This document shows, piece by piece, positions 32,002 through 40,837 of a stretch of DNA of 64,000 nt. Where the stretch lies: contig NZ_JAUSRH010000015.1 in assembly GCF_030811715.1 (NCBI RefSeq), positions 1 through 64,000 on the forward strand. Direction: 5' to 3'. Origin of the DNA: Sinomonas atrocyanea. Its GTDB lineage: Bacteria; Actinomycetota; Actinomycetes; Actinomycetales; Micrococcaceae. The notes beneath the pieces are model-generated. The model did no database searches and was not told where the DNA came from. It saw only the letters and a list, made by a program, of their open reading frames with translations. The translations under genes and the position numbers were made by a program. Position 1 is the first letter of the stretch. The number at the start of each line of letters is the position of its first letter.

Positions 32002-33949
32002 GACCTCGCACGTCGCCCCGGGCACGTGGGCCCTGTTCATGGGCATCGGCCTGGTGGTCGCCGTCGTCCTGGTGGTCGACGCCGGGGTATACGGGGGGTC
32101 CTGGGCCAGCCGGGACGGGCAGAAGCTCCCGCTGAACCCGATGGAGGCCCCCTTCGGGCTGATCGCGGGCCGGCTCCACTGGTCGACGGCGTCCACAGGC
32201 TGCCTCGTCGCCGTCCTGGTCCTCATGGCCCTGCTCGTGGCCCTGGTGGTCTGGTTCCGCGTCCGCGCCGCCAAGGGCCGCTCCCGCGTCGACTACAAGG
32301 CCTCGCAGATGGGGCGGGGCAAGGACATCGCCATGCTCACCGAGCGGGGCGCACGCCGCGCGGCCAGGCGCTTCGGGCTCACCTGGCCCGGGATCTTCCT
32401 CGGGATCTCGGTCGCCGGGCTGTCCCGGCTCGTGGCCGACGTCGAATCCGTGGCGCTGTCGATCTTCGGCCCCCGCCAGGGCAAGTCCACCTCCCAGGTC
32501 ATCCCCGCCGTGCTGGACGCCCCGGGCGCGGTCGTCTCGACCTCGAACAAGCCCGACGTCATCGACGCCACGCGCCTGCCCCGCTCCCTCAAGGGCACCG
32601 TATGGGCGTTCAACCCGCAGAAGATCAGCCCCGACCGGGCCAGCTGGTGGTGGAACCCGCTCAGCTACGTCGTGGACGACGAGCACGCCCAGAAGCTCGC
32701 AGACATCTTCAAGGTGGCCGGCCGCGGGCCGAACACGAAGGGCGAGGACCCCTACTTCGACAACGAGGGCCGCGACATGCTCGCGGCCCTGCTGCTGGCC
32801 GCAGCCCTGGGGAAGAAGCCGATCGCGACCGTCTACGACTGGATCACCGGCGGCAACGTCGGGATGAAGGAGCCCCAGGCCATCCTCGCCGCCGCCGAGG
32901 ACGGCAAGTACGCCGCCTACGGCCTGGCGCTGGAGGCGCAGCTCCAGCTCGACCCGGGCCAGCGCGACGGCATCGTGGGCACCGCCAAGGCCATGTGCGC
33001 GGTGCTCAAGTTCACGGGTGTGCGGGACTGGGTGAACCCGACCGGCCCGGCAGACGCCCGCCCCCAGTTCAGCCCCGCCCAGTTCGTCCGGGGCACGGAC
33101 ACCCTGTACCTGCTCTCCAAGGAGGGCGGCGGGTCCGCGGCTGCGCTGACGACCGCGCTGACCGTCGCCGTGGCCGACGCCGGCGAGGCGTACGCCATGA
33201 CCCAGCCCTTCCGCCGCCTGCCGGTACCGCTGGTGTTCGCCCTCGATGAGATCGCCAACGTGTGCGTCTGGAAGGACCTGCCCGACAAGTACAGCCACTT
33301 CGGCTCCAAGGGCCTGCTGCCCATCGCCTGGCTCCAGTCCTACAGCCAGGGGGAGGAACTCTGGGGCGAGAAGGGGATGCGGAAGATCTACTCCTCCGCC
33401 ACCGTGAAGGTCATCGGCTCCGGCCTGGACGAAGAGGGCTTCCTGCGCCAGGTGTCCTCCACGCTCGGGGAATACCGCTACGACACGGTCAACGTCACTG
33501 CCGGGGACCGCCGGAGCGTGTCCATGAGCCCGGACGGCGGCAAGGAGCACATCTGGACCGTGGGCGACCTCGCGGCCATGCCGATCGGGCGGGCCATCGT
33601 CAAGCGCGCCGGAGCGCCCGGAGCGCTCATCAGGACGGTGCGGTGGATGGACACCCCGCACGCCGATGCCGTGTGGTTCTCCCTCGACATCAACGACCCC
33701 ACGCCCGAGAGCGCGAAGAAGGCGGCAGAGGCCCAGGCCCGGCGCACCGCGCGGACGCCGTTCGAGCGCCTGGTGCTGCGCCGTGCCGGCGAGAAGCCGG
33801 ACGCCCTCGTGAACGCCTACCGGGACGCACTGAACATGCAGAAGAACAGCAGCCTGCAAATGCAGCAGCCCATCAACACAGTTCCCCAGCCGATGCCTGC
33901 GAAGGCCACGGCTGCCTCGAAGTGGCTTCAGGCGGCACGCCATGACTGA
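31988..33949 (+). CDS. traG: VirD4/TraG coupling protein
   Basis: 653 aa with a GTG start at 31988 behind AGGAGGAGCAGACA. Two N-terminal membrane helices (about 13-35 and 68-90), Walker A FGPRQGKSTSQVI, Walker B PLVFALDEIANVC and the TraG motif LLPIAWLQSYSQGEELWG. It recruits the relaxase-DNA complex to the channel. The C-terminal tail ends ASKWLQAARHD, echoing the N-terminus of the DUF6668-like protein. Confidence 0.9.
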   Translation: MQQRRTSHVAPGTWALFMGIGLVVAVVLVVDAGVYGGSWASRDGQKLPLNPMEAPFGLIAGRLHWSTASTGCLVAVLVLMALLVALVVWFRVRAAKGRSRVDYKASQMGRGKDIAMLTERGARRAARRFGLTWPGIFLGISVAGLSRLVADVESVALSIFGPRQGKSTSQVIPAVLDAPGAVVSTSNKPDVIDATRLPRSLKGTVWAFNPQKISPDRASWWWNPLSYVVDDEHAQKLADIFKVAGRGPNTKGEDPYFDNEGRDMLAALLLAAALGKKPIATVYDWITGGNVGMKEPQAILAAAEDGKYAAYGLALEAQLQLDPGQRDGIVGTAKAMCAVLKFTGVRDWVNPTGPADARPQFSPAQFVRGTDTLYLLSKEGGGSAAALTTALTVAVADAGEAYAMTQPFRRLPVPLVFALDEIANVCVWKDLPDKYSHFGSKGLLPIAWLQSYSQGEELWGEKGMRKIYSSATVKVIGSGLDEEGFLRQVSSTLGEYRYDTVNVTAGDRRSVSMSPDGGKEHIWTVGDLAAMPIGRAIVKRAGAPGALIRTVRWMDTPHADAVWFSLDINDPTPESAKKAAEAQARRTARTPFERLVLRRAGEKPDALVNAYRDALNMQKNSSLQMQQPINTVPQPMPAKATAASKWLQAARHD

Positions 33950-34658
33950 CAGCTCCCATAGGCCTGAGCCGGTCGACGCCTGGGACGAGTCCCCGGGCCC
34001 GGAGGCCGCGGCGCCCGCCGCCGTGGACGGCGGGGAGGACGGGCGCGGCTTCCTGCTCAGTGTCACGGACGTCCTCGCCCAGATCGCCGAGGAGGCCGAG
34101 CCGATCAGGGCCGGCCGCTGGCGGTCCCTCGTCATGCACGGCAAGGCACCGGCCCCACTGGACTGGGAGCCGCCGCAGTGGGACTACGACGCGGTGGAGG
34201 CGTGGATCGCCCAGGCCCTGGAGGACGGGACCCTCAGTCCGGCACCGAAGGCGACGTCCGAGGCGGTCCCGGAGCCCGAGCTGGTGTACGGGTCCACGGC
34301 GGAGTGGGTGGCCAAGTTCCTGGTGCCGGTCTACCGGCGCCAGCTGACCGCCACCGGGGACAGGACGACCTGGTGCCCGGAGTGGTGGAAGCACGCGGAG
34401 GCGATCATCCGCCTCGAGGCCCTGTGGCGGGCGTGGGAGCACCTGCGCCTGGACGGGCGCACCGGCATGAGCGTGTGGCTCAAGGACCATCTGGACCACC
34501 ATCTGCCGGTCCTCACCGACGCCACCAGCGGCCCGTTCAACGGCTGCAAGCCGGACAGGCACGCGGAGAGCCCCCTGGGCCCGTTCCAACTGGTGGCCCC
34601 GCCACCGGCGCTGTTCCCCGACGTGCGCGAATCCAAGGATGAAGGAGGTACCCAGTGA
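33942..34658 (+). CDS. DUF4913 family protein
   Basis: 238 aa, soluble. Matches DUF4913: WVAKFLVPVYRRQL, RTTWCPEWWKHAEAIIRLEALWRAWEHLR, GMSVWLKDHLDHHLPVLTD and GPFNGC. The family is confined to actinobacterial conjugative elements and has unknown activity; the many Trp/His residues in WCPEWWKH suggest a protein-interaction surface. It overlaps both neighbours by a few bases and is therefore part of the transfer operon. Confidence 0.85.
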   Translation: MTDSSHRPEPVDAWDESPGPEAAAPAAVDGGEDGRGFLLSVTDVLAQIAEEAEPIRAGRWRSLVMHGKAPAPLDWEPPQWDYDAVEAWIAQALEDGTLSPAPKATSEAVPEPELVYGSTAEWVAKFLVPVYRRQLTATGDRTTWCPEWWKHAEAIIRLEALWRAWEHLRLDGRTGMSVWLKDHLDHHLPVLTDATSGPFNGCKPDRHAESPLGPFQLVAPPPALFPDVRESKDEGGTQ

Positions 34659-35800
34659 TGAGCACCCACCACTCAGACGGCGTGGGCGAGGCAGTGGACG
34701 ACATGCTGCGCCAGGCGGTCATGGTCGCCGCCCGGCTCGGCGAGATCGCCGCCCGGGCCCGGCAGGAGCGCCTCGCCCAGGCCCGTGCGGCCTCCGAACG
34801 GGCAGGCCGCGAGCTCGCGGCCCGTTTCGAGGCCGAGCGCGGGGCGGCGCGCGCCTCCCTCGCGGGGGCCCGGTCCGACTCCTGGTGGGCCGAGGCCGAC
34901 CCGGAGCGGATCGGGGCCGCGTACAAGACGGCCGTGTCCTGGGCCGGCCAGGACGCGGAGATCGCCCAGACGCTGCGGCACATGGACGAGCAGCTCGCCG
35001 AGCGCGGCGTGCACGTCACGGCCTCGATGCCCGAACGGGTCACCGACCTGCTGCGCTCACGGCAGTGGGTCGCCGAGCACGATCCGTTCATGGACGGGGC
35101 ATGGACCCGGGAGATGAGCCAGGCCCGCAGCCCCGAGGAGCGGGACCGCCTCAACATCGCCCTGGTCAGCGCCTGGCTGGCCCGTCCGGAAGCACAGCAG
35201 ACCGACTCCGCGGCCGACGAGCTGGAGGCCGCGAAGGCCTGGGCCGCCTCTGCCGACCCGGAGCGGTTCGCGCAGTGGGCCCGCAGCCACGCCGCCGCCG
35301 ACACGGTGGCGGCCGCGCGGTCCGACGAGACCGAGCTGATCCGCCGCTGGAAGGCCGAGACGGGCCAGCCCGCCGACGCACAGGCTGCGTCCGTGAAGGC
35401 GGACAGGCTCACCGGGCAGGCAGTGAGGGAGGCCGGCTCCGCGGACGGCCACCGTGTCGACGCTGACCGGGCCACGGGCCGGTCCCAAGAGTGGGACGGG
35501 ATGGCAATGGACCTGGACGGTCCCTCCGAGGAGGACTTGCCGTGGGCCGCTCGGCAGGAGCAGCAGCAGGAGGAATCCGTGGCGCACGACCAGTGGGACG
35601 CCGCGCAGCGGCGCGGAGAGTTCGCCGCGTCCCTCCAAGGCCTGGCCGACCAGACTGCCGTGGACGCCCGCGTGCTGGCCGACGTCAGCCAGGGCACCCA
35701 CCCCCGCCAGGCCGTCGCCACGGCACCACGCAACGCCCCCGCTGCGCGGCCGAACAGCAGCGCTGCCCGCAAGGCCCAGCTGACGAAGGGGAGCCGGTGA
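34655..35800 (+). CDS. Coiled-coil transfer accessory protein
   Basis: 381 aa (ATG at 34655 or 34658). Long Ala/Arg/Glu-rich helices (RLGEIAARARQERLAQARAASERAGREL) suggest a coiled coil. A middle region (SWWAEADPERIGAAYKTAVSW, WVAEHDPFMDGAWTREM) recalls accessory proteins after traG in actinobacterial elements. The C-terminus is disordered and Gln/Ala-rich. It is the last gene of the operon. A tiny frame starting at its stop (35800-35835, 11 aa) may be a remnant or a coupled leader. Confidence 0.6.
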   Translation: MMSTHHSDGVGEAVDDMLRQAVMVAARLGEIAARARQERLAQARAASERAGRELAARFEAERGAARASLAGARSDSWWAEADPERIGAAYKTAVSWAGQDAEIAQTLRHMDEQLAERGVHVTASMPERVTDLLRSRQWVAEHDPFMDGAWTREMSQARSPEERDRLNIALVSAWLARPEAQQTDSAADELEAAKAWAASADPERFAQWARSHAAADTVAAARSDETELIRRWKAETGQPADAQAASVKADRLTGQAVREAGSADGHRVDADRATGRSQEWDGMAMDLDGPSEEDLPWAARQEQQQEESVAHDQWDAAQRRGEFAASLQGLADQTAVDARVLADVSQGTHPRQAVATAPRNAPAARPNSSAARKAQLTKGSR

Positions 35801-35894
35801 TGCAGCTGATCAGCATGTTCCGCGGGAACTCCTAAAACACTGACCGCCATGCACGCTCGCAGCGGATGCCTTACCGGACGCGGCCATGGGAAAG

Positions 35895-35939
35895 AGGGAC
35901 GGCCGGCGTTTGGCCTTCTGCCGCGTGTCGGCCGTCCCT
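35895..35939. terminator. Terminator between the tra operon and the catabolic cluster
   Basis: 11-bp inverted repeat AGGGACGGCCG (35895-35905) and complement (35929-35939). It sits between convergent genes and probably works in both directions. Confidence 0.7.
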
Positions 35940-35965
35940 GGCGTTTCCCCGTTCCCTGCGTCCTC

Positions 35966-36169
35966 CTAGCCTCGGGCGGCCGCGTTGCGTTCGGCGATCG
36001 TCTGGTCGGCCTTGGACCAGTGCTCGGTGCTCACCTCCCGGATGATCACTGTGGTGTTCTCGGGCAGTGCGCCTACGCTCTCCTCGGCTGCTTTGTGGAG
36101 GGCGGAGATGAGCGAGCGGAGCTGCTCGGGGGTGCGGCCTCGGGCGATGGAGACGTCGATCAGGGGCAT
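35966..36169 (-). CDS. 4-oxalocrotonate tautomerase-family enzyme
   Basis: 67 aa from the ATG at 36169. Begins MPLIDVSIARGRTPEQ with the catalytic Pro that becomes N-terminal after Met removal. Arg residues in IREVSTEHWSKAD fit the family. Length is typical. It is the last gene of the leftward catabolic operon and probably isomerises or dehalogenates an enol/keto acid formed after ring cleavage (inference). Confidence 0.88.
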   Translation of the reverse strand: MPLIDVSIARGRTPEQLRSLISALHKAAEESVGALPENTTVIIREVSTEHWSKADQTIAERNAAARG

Positions 36170-36230
36170 GGCGTGCTCCTCATGGTCATGGTCATGGTCG
36201 GGGGAGGCCCGGCCGATACGGAGGTGGTGG

Positions 36231-37325
36231 TCAGCGCGCCGAGGCCCCGAGAGACTCCTGGGCCTCAGCCTGAGCGGCCTGCTGCTGGAATGCAGGGACG
36301 ACGTGCTCGATGAAGAGCTGCAGCGATTCACGCTTGGCCTCGTGGCTCATGCTGTTGTCGATCCAGAAGCTGTACTCGTCGACGCCGAGCGCCTCGTAGT
36401 CGCGCAGGCGCGCGATGACCTCCTCCGGAGTGCCGATCATGGCCGTCCGGTGCAGGGACTCCGGCTGGAACTCCGGACGTCCCTCGAACTTCGACTCAGG
36501 GCTGGGCTCGAGGAAGCCGTTCACCGGGGTGGACTTGTTGCCGAACCACGCATCGAAGGTTCGGTAGAAGCGGTTGATCGCCTCCGCGGCGGGACGCCAG
36601 CCGTCCGGGTCCTCGGGGGAGTGGACGTGGGTGTGGCGCAGCACCATGAGATCGGGGCGGGGAACCTCGGGGTTGTTGGCGCAGGCATCGTCGAACTTCC
36701 GCTTGAGGTCAACGACCTCCTCGTCACCCTTCATCAACGGGGTCACCATGACATTGCAGCCCTGGGACACCGCGAAGTTGTGCGAGTCAGGGTCACGGGC
36801 CGCGACCCACATCGGCGGGTTCGGCTGCTGGACCGGCTTGGGAACGCTGGTCGAGGTGGGGAACTGCCAGATCTCACCGTTGTGCGCGTAGTCGCCGCGC
36901 CACAGCTCGCGCACGGCCGGCACGAGCTCGCGCAGGTGCTTCCCGCCGTCGGTCGCGGGAAGGCCCCCGGCGATCCGGTCGAACTCGATCTGGTACGCCC
37001 CGCGCGCGAGGCCGACCTCCATGCGCCCGTTGCTGATCACGTCCAAGAGGGCGCACTCACCGGCCACACGGATCGGGTTCCAGAACGGCGCGATGATCGT
37101 GCCGGCCCCGAGTCGGATCGTCGAGGTCTGGCCGGCAAGATAGGCCAGCAGCGGGATCGGGCTGGGCGAGATGGTGTATTCCATGGCGTGGTGCTCGCCG
37201 ATCCAGACCGTGCTGAATCCGCCGGCCTCCGCCATCAGCGTGAGTTCGGTGAGGTTCTCGAACAGCTCGCGGTGGGTGACTGACTCATCCCAGCGCTCCA
37301 TGTGGACGAATAGGGAAAATCGCAT
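36231..37325 (-). CDS. Luciferase-like flavin-dependent monooxygenase (RutA-like role)
   Basis: 364 aa from the ATG at 37325 (MRFSLFVHMERWDES). Bacterial-luciferase TIM barrel: LMAEAGGFSTVWIGEHH, LGAGTIIAPFWNPIRVAGECALLD, NGRMEVGLARGAYQIEFDR and a late MIGTPEEVIARLRDYEALGV. Members use reduced flavin supplied by a separate reductase, which is encoded divergently at 41715. By analogy to RutA, the likely reaction is oxygenation that opens an N-heterocyclic ring. The substrate is not known. Confidence 0.85.
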   Translation of the reverse strand: MRFSLFVHMERWDESVTHRELFENLTELTLMAEAGGFSTVWIGEHHAMEYTISPSPIPLLAYLAGQTSTIRLGAGTIIAPFWNPIRVAGECALLDVISNGRMEVGLARGAYQIEFDRIAGGLPATDGGKHLRELVPAVRELWRGDYAHNGEIWQFPTSTSVPKPVQQPNPPMWVAARDPDSHNFAVSQGCNVMVTPLMKGDEEVVDLKRKFDDACANNPEVPRPDLMVLRHTHVHSPEDPDGWRPAAEAINRFYRTFDAWFGNKSTPVNGFLEPSPESKFEGRPEFQPESLHRTAMIGTPEEVIARLRDYEALGVDEYSFWIDNSMSHEAKRESLQLFIEHVVPAFQQQAAQAEAQESLGASAR

Positions 37326-37440
37326 GAGTGCTCCTGACTGCGCTCGGTCCGCTCGCGGCGGAGATTGGTGCGGGAGGGCCGATGCCGGCCCATGGCGGGG
37401 GCGGAGGAGTGCCTGCTCTGCGTATGCAGCAGGCCGGAGG

Positions 37441-38922
37441 TCAGCTCCGCATGATGAAGGGGTCGGCGACAGGCTCCTCGCTGGTGTTGATCCACACGCT
37501 CTTGAGCCGCGTGTACTCGTGCATCGACTCGAGGCCGTGCTCGATGCCGACGCCGCTGGACTTGAAGCCCTCGCGGGGGGACATGGGGGACATGGCGCGG
37601 TAGGTGTTGACCCAGACCGTGCCCGCCTCGAGGTGCCTGGCCATCCTGTGGGCGCGGGCGAGGCTCTTGGTCCAGACGCCCGCGGCGAGCCCATACTCGG
37701 TGTCGTTCGCGAGTCGGAGGACTTCCTCCTCGGTGTCGAAGGGCATGATCGCCGCGACGGGTCCGAAGATCTCTTCGCGGACCACCCGCATGCGGTTGTC
37801 CACGTCGGTGAGGACCGTGGGGGAGTAGAAGTAGCCCGGGAGCCCGGTGTCGGGGCGCTGGCCGCCATAGGAGACGGTGGCGCCCTCCTCGACACCGAGG
37901 TTCACGTAGGACTCGACCTTGCTCAGCTGGTCGCCGAAGGCGAGAGGCCCGAGTTCGGTGGCGTCCTCGAGCGGGTTGCCGATGACAATCCGCTTCGCCC
38001 GCTCGGCGACGCGCTCGACGAGCTCGTCGTAGACGGACCGGTGGGCGAACACGCGGCTGCCGGCGATGCAGGTCTGGCCGGCCGCGGCGAAGATCCCGGC
38101 GACGACGCCGAGGGAGGCGCTGGCGACGTCGGCATCCTCGAAGACGATGTTCGGGCTCTTGCCGCCGAGCTCGAGGGTGCAGCCGATGAAGCGGGACGCC
38201 GCCGAGGAGGCGATCGCCCGCCCCGTCGCAGTGGAGCCGGTGAAGCTGATCTTGGCGATCCGTCGGTCCTCCACGAGCGCTGCCCCGGCTTCGCGGCCGA
38301 GGCCCGTGACGACGTTGACGACGCCGTCGGGGAAGCCCGCCTCCGAGGCGAGCTGGGCCAGGCGCAGGACCGTGCGGGAGGTGTACTCGGACGGCTTGAT
38401 GACCAGGGTGTTCCCAGCGGCCAGGGCGGGGGCGAGCTTGGAGACGGTCAGCGTCAGCGGCGAGTTCCACGGGGTGATGGCGCCGACGACCCCGAGGGGC
38501 TCGCGCACCGTGTAGTTCAGGATGGCCGGGTCCATGCCGGGGATCTGGCTTCCCTGGACCTTGTCGGCGAGCCCGGCGTAGTAGTAGAGGTACTCCGGCA
38601 GCGTGCGCAGCTGCACCCTCATCTCCCGCAGGAGCTTGCCGTTGTCCTCGGTCTCGAGCCGGGCAAGCTCGTCGCCGTGCTCTCCGACGAGGTCGGCGAG
38701 GCGGCGGAGGAGGTGTCCGCGCCGGGTGGGGGTGAGGTTGGACCAGTCTGGGCCGTCGAAGGCCTTCGAGGCCGCATCGATCGCTGCCTCGACGTCGGCC
38801 TGAGTGCCTCGGGCGGCCTCGTAGAGCACCTCGAGGGTCGCGGGGTTGGTGCTCTCGAAGTACCGTCCTTCGGCCGGCGGCGTCCAGCGGCCGCCGATGA
38901 AGTGGTCAATCCGTGCTGGCAT
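37441..38922 (-). CDS. NAD(P)-dependent aldehyde dehydrogenase
   Basis: 493 aa. All motifs are intact: GAITPWNSPL (with catalytic Asn), the general-base Glu in CTLELGGKSPN, nucleophile Cys in FAAAGQTCIAGSR, and EEIFGPVAAI. It oxidises an aldehyde to an acid. In the Rut pathway the aldehyde is malonic semialdehyde and the host uses a reductase, so here oxidation may replace that step. The start overlaps the alpha/beta hydrolase stop by 17 bases. Confidence 0.93.
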   Translation of the reverse strand: MPARIDHFIGGRWTPPAEGRYFESTNPATLEVLYEAARGTQADVEAAIDAASKAFDGPDWSNLTPTRRGHLLRRLADLVGEHGDELARLETEDNGKLLREMRVQLRTLPEYLYYYAGLADKVQGSQIPGMDPAILNYTVREPLGVVGAITPWNSPLTLTVSKLAPALAAGNTLVIKPSEYTSRTVLRLAQLASEAGFPDGVVNVVTGLGREAGAALVEDRRIAKISFTGSTATGRAIASSAASRFIGCTLELGGKSPNIVFEDADVASASLGVVAGIFAAAGQTCIAGSRVFAHRSVYDELVERVAERAKRIVIGNPLEDATELGPLAFGDQLSKVESYVNLGVEEGATVSYGGQRPDTGLPGYFYSPTVLTDVDNRMRVVREEIFGPVAAIMPFDTEEEVLRLANDTEYGLAAGVWTKSLARAHRMARHLEAGTVWVNTYRAMSPMSPREGFKSSGVGIEHGLESMHEYTRLKSVWINTSEEPVADPFIMRS

Positions 38923-39667
38923 GGTGCATCTTCCTTTCGGCCTCGTCCGCGAACTCGGCGATGAGGCGGGCGAGCTGCTCGGGCTGCTCGAGGGGGAGCA
39001 TGTGGCGTGCGCCGTCGACGACGAGCGCGCGGGCGCCTGCGACGGAGCGGCTCAGGCGCAGGGTCATCTCGGGGGTGGAGCCGGGGTCTTCGCTGCCGGT
39101 GATGGCCAGGGTCGGCGCGGTGATGAGCGGCAGCGCGTCCGAGGCGTCGCGGTCACCGGTGGCGAAGACCTCGTAGGCGTGGAGGTAGGACTCGCGGTCG
39201 TTGGCGAGCAGGACGCTGCGCACGTTCTCGACGAGGTCGGCGGGGACGCGGCCGGCGTCGGGGAACCAGCGTTCGAGGGCGGCCTCGGCGCTTGCGGCGA
39301 AGTCCTCCCGCGCTGCCTCGAGGCGGCGGGCGACGGCGGCGGCCTCTGCCTCGGTGCGCTGGCAGACGGAGCTGACGCACGTGAGGGAGAGGACCCGTCC
39401 GGGCTCCCTCGCGGCGATCTCCTGTGCCACGAGCGCCCCGAGCGAGAAGCCCACGAGGTGGGCCTTCGGCGGGAGCCTGCGGGCGACGTCGTCCGCCATC
39501 TCGGACAGGCTGGTGGGCTTCCGCAGCGGAGGCTGCCAGCCGTGCCCGGGAAGGTCGAGGGCCATGACCTCCCGCCCGGCCAGCCATAGCGCTCCGTCGA
39601 TGACCAGGGTGTCCCACATCGAGCTGTCGAGTCCCACCCCGTGGAGGAGGACGACGGGCTCGTTCAC
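38906..39667 (-). CDS. Alpha/beta-fold hydrolase (RutD-like role)
   Basis: 253 aa, GTG start at 39667. Oxyanion-hole region VVLLHGVGLDSSMW, nucleophile S75 in LVGFSLGALVAQ, acid in ITGSEDPGSTPE and His in VDGARHMLPLE. Such enzymes hydrolyse esters, amides or enamines; in the Rut pathway RutD speeds aminoacrylate hydrolysis. The position in an operon with a luciferase-type oxygenase supports an equivalent step. Confidence 0.88.
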   Translation of the reverse strand: MNEPVVLLHGVGLDSSMWDTLVIDGALWLAGREVMALDLPGHGWQPPLRKPTSLSEMADDVARRLPPKAHLVGFSLGALVAQEIAAREPGRVLSLTCVSSVCQRTEAEAAAVARRLEAAREDFAASAEAALERWFPDAGRVPADLVENVRSVLLANDRESYLHAYEVFATGDRDASDALPLITAPTLAITGSEDPGSTPEMTLRLSRSVAGARALVVDGARHMLPLEQPEQLARLIAEFADEAERKMHHASTD

Positions 39668-39668
39668 G

Positions 39669-40220
39669 CTACTGCTCGCTCGTGAGAGGGGCGAGGCGCT
39701 GCTGCGGGCGCCCTTGGGCGGCTGCAGCGAGGGCGACGACGATCTCGCCGGGGTGGGGCGCGTCGGCGATCTGGACCTCGATGGTCTGGTGGTGCGAGCG
39801 GATCGTGGCGTCGGTCTTGTGCTTGAGCGGGATGTCGAAAGTGACGCCTGCGCGGCCGCGCTTCTCCACCGCTGGCAGGAGGGTGGTGGCCTCCGCCGCC
39901 TTGCGGAAGTGGTCGCCGAACTGGAGGGTGTGGATGAGCGCGGAGCCGTGCTCGATCTCGCCGTCGAGACCGACGATGGCCGCCTTGCCGTAGGCCTCGA
40001 CCGGGGCGCCGAGCGCCTCGATCACCCGGGGCGCCAGGAGCGCGCCGAGGTCGGAGGCGTTCTGGCGGATGCCGTCGCTGAGGTCTTCAACGAAGGGCTG
40101 GCCGTCCCAGGGGTTCTCGATAACGGCGGCGACCACGGCGACGCGGGCCGCGGGCTCCACGGCGCGGCCGCCTTCGCGGGTCGTCTCATCGATGAGGGTG
40201 ACGATCTTCCTGACGTTCAT
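39669..40220 (-). CDS. PF06684 (amino acid synthesis/DUF1185) family protein, paralog 1
   Basis: 183 aa from the ATG at 40220 behind AGGAGCAACCAG. Family signatures: ARVAVVAAVIENPWDG, VEAYGKAAIVGLDGEIEHGSALIH and TIRSHHQTIEVQIADAPHPGEIVVALA. The biochemical role of PF06684 is not established; conserved Glu/His residues in GEIEHG suggest a metal- or acid-base-dependent enzyme. The stop lies one base from the hydrolase start, and it overlaps paralog 2 by 4 bases. Confidence 0.85.
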   Translation of the reverse strand: MNVRKIVTLIDETTREGGRAVEPAARVAVVAAVIENPWDGQPFVEDLSDGIRQNASDLGALLAPRVIEALGAPVEAYGKAAIVGLDGEIEHGSALIHTLQFGDHFRKAAEATTLLPAVEKRGRAGVTFDIPLKHKTDATIRSHHQTIEVQIADAPHPGEIVVALAAAAQGRPQQRLAPLTSEQ

Positions 40221-40837
40221 CTGGTTGCTCCTGCGAGTGTGCTCCATGAGACCTGGGCGTCGGTGGTCCGGTCTCCGATTCGGGCATGGGGACGTGGGCC
40301 CGTCGATGCGGCCGCGACGATGACGATCTCGTCGGGCCGGGGCGCGTCCGGGACGCGGATGTCGACGGTCTGGTAGTGGCTTCGGGTGGCTGCCGCGCTC
40401 TTGTGCCACATGGGCACCACGAGGCGCTCTCCTGCGTCGCCCCGGGAGTCGGCGAAGCAGATGATCGAGGTGCCTTCGAGGGACTCGCGCAGCAGGTTCC
40501 CGAAGTAGGGAGTGTGGATGAGGGCTCCGCCGTGCTCGATCTCGCCCGCGGTTCCGACGATCGCGCCCTTGCCGAACGCCTCGACGGCGTCCGCTCCGCC
40601 GAGCCCGGAGAGGAGCCGGTCGATGAGCGTGGCAGCGATGGTCGGTGCGAGCCAGGCGGCCGCCTCCGAGAGGTCGGCGTCCGGGCCGAGCCCGGCCCAA
40701 GGGTTGGCGACGACGGCGGCCGCGGCAGCACGGGCTGCGGGGATCCGCGGCGCCGTCCCGTTCTCGAGGAGGACCTCTTCCCTGGAGAAGACGACCTTGC
40801 GGATCAGCTCTTCCGGTTGATCTGGGATGTTGAGCAC
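40217..40837 (-). CDS. PF06684 family protein, paralog 2
   Basis: 206 aa, GTG start at 40837 sharing a base with the GntR stop (TAGTG). Same family motifs as paralog 1: AAAAAVVANPWAG, VEAFGKGAIVGTAGEIEHGGALIH and RSHYQTVDIRVPDAPRPDEIVIVAAAS. Identity to paralog 1 looks moderate, concentrated in the motifs. Two adjacent copies suggest a heteromeric enzyme or successive steps on related intermediates (inference). Confidence 0.85.
   Translation of the reverse strand: MLNIPDQPEELIRKVVFSREEVLLENGTAPRIPAARAAAAAVVANPWAGLGPDADLSEAAAWLAPTIAATLIDRLLSGLGGADAVEAFGKGAIVGTAGEIEHGGALIHTPYFGNLLRESLEGTSIICFADSRGDAGERLVVPMWHKSAAATRSHYQTVDIRVPDAPRPDEIVIVAAASTGPRPHARIGDRTTDAQVSWSTLAGATR

Noticed and set aside
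35800-35835. 11-codon peptide MQLISMFRGNS after the transfer operon
   Set aside because: ATG overlaps the preceding stop, but it is too short to support as a gene. It is mentioned only with its neighbour.
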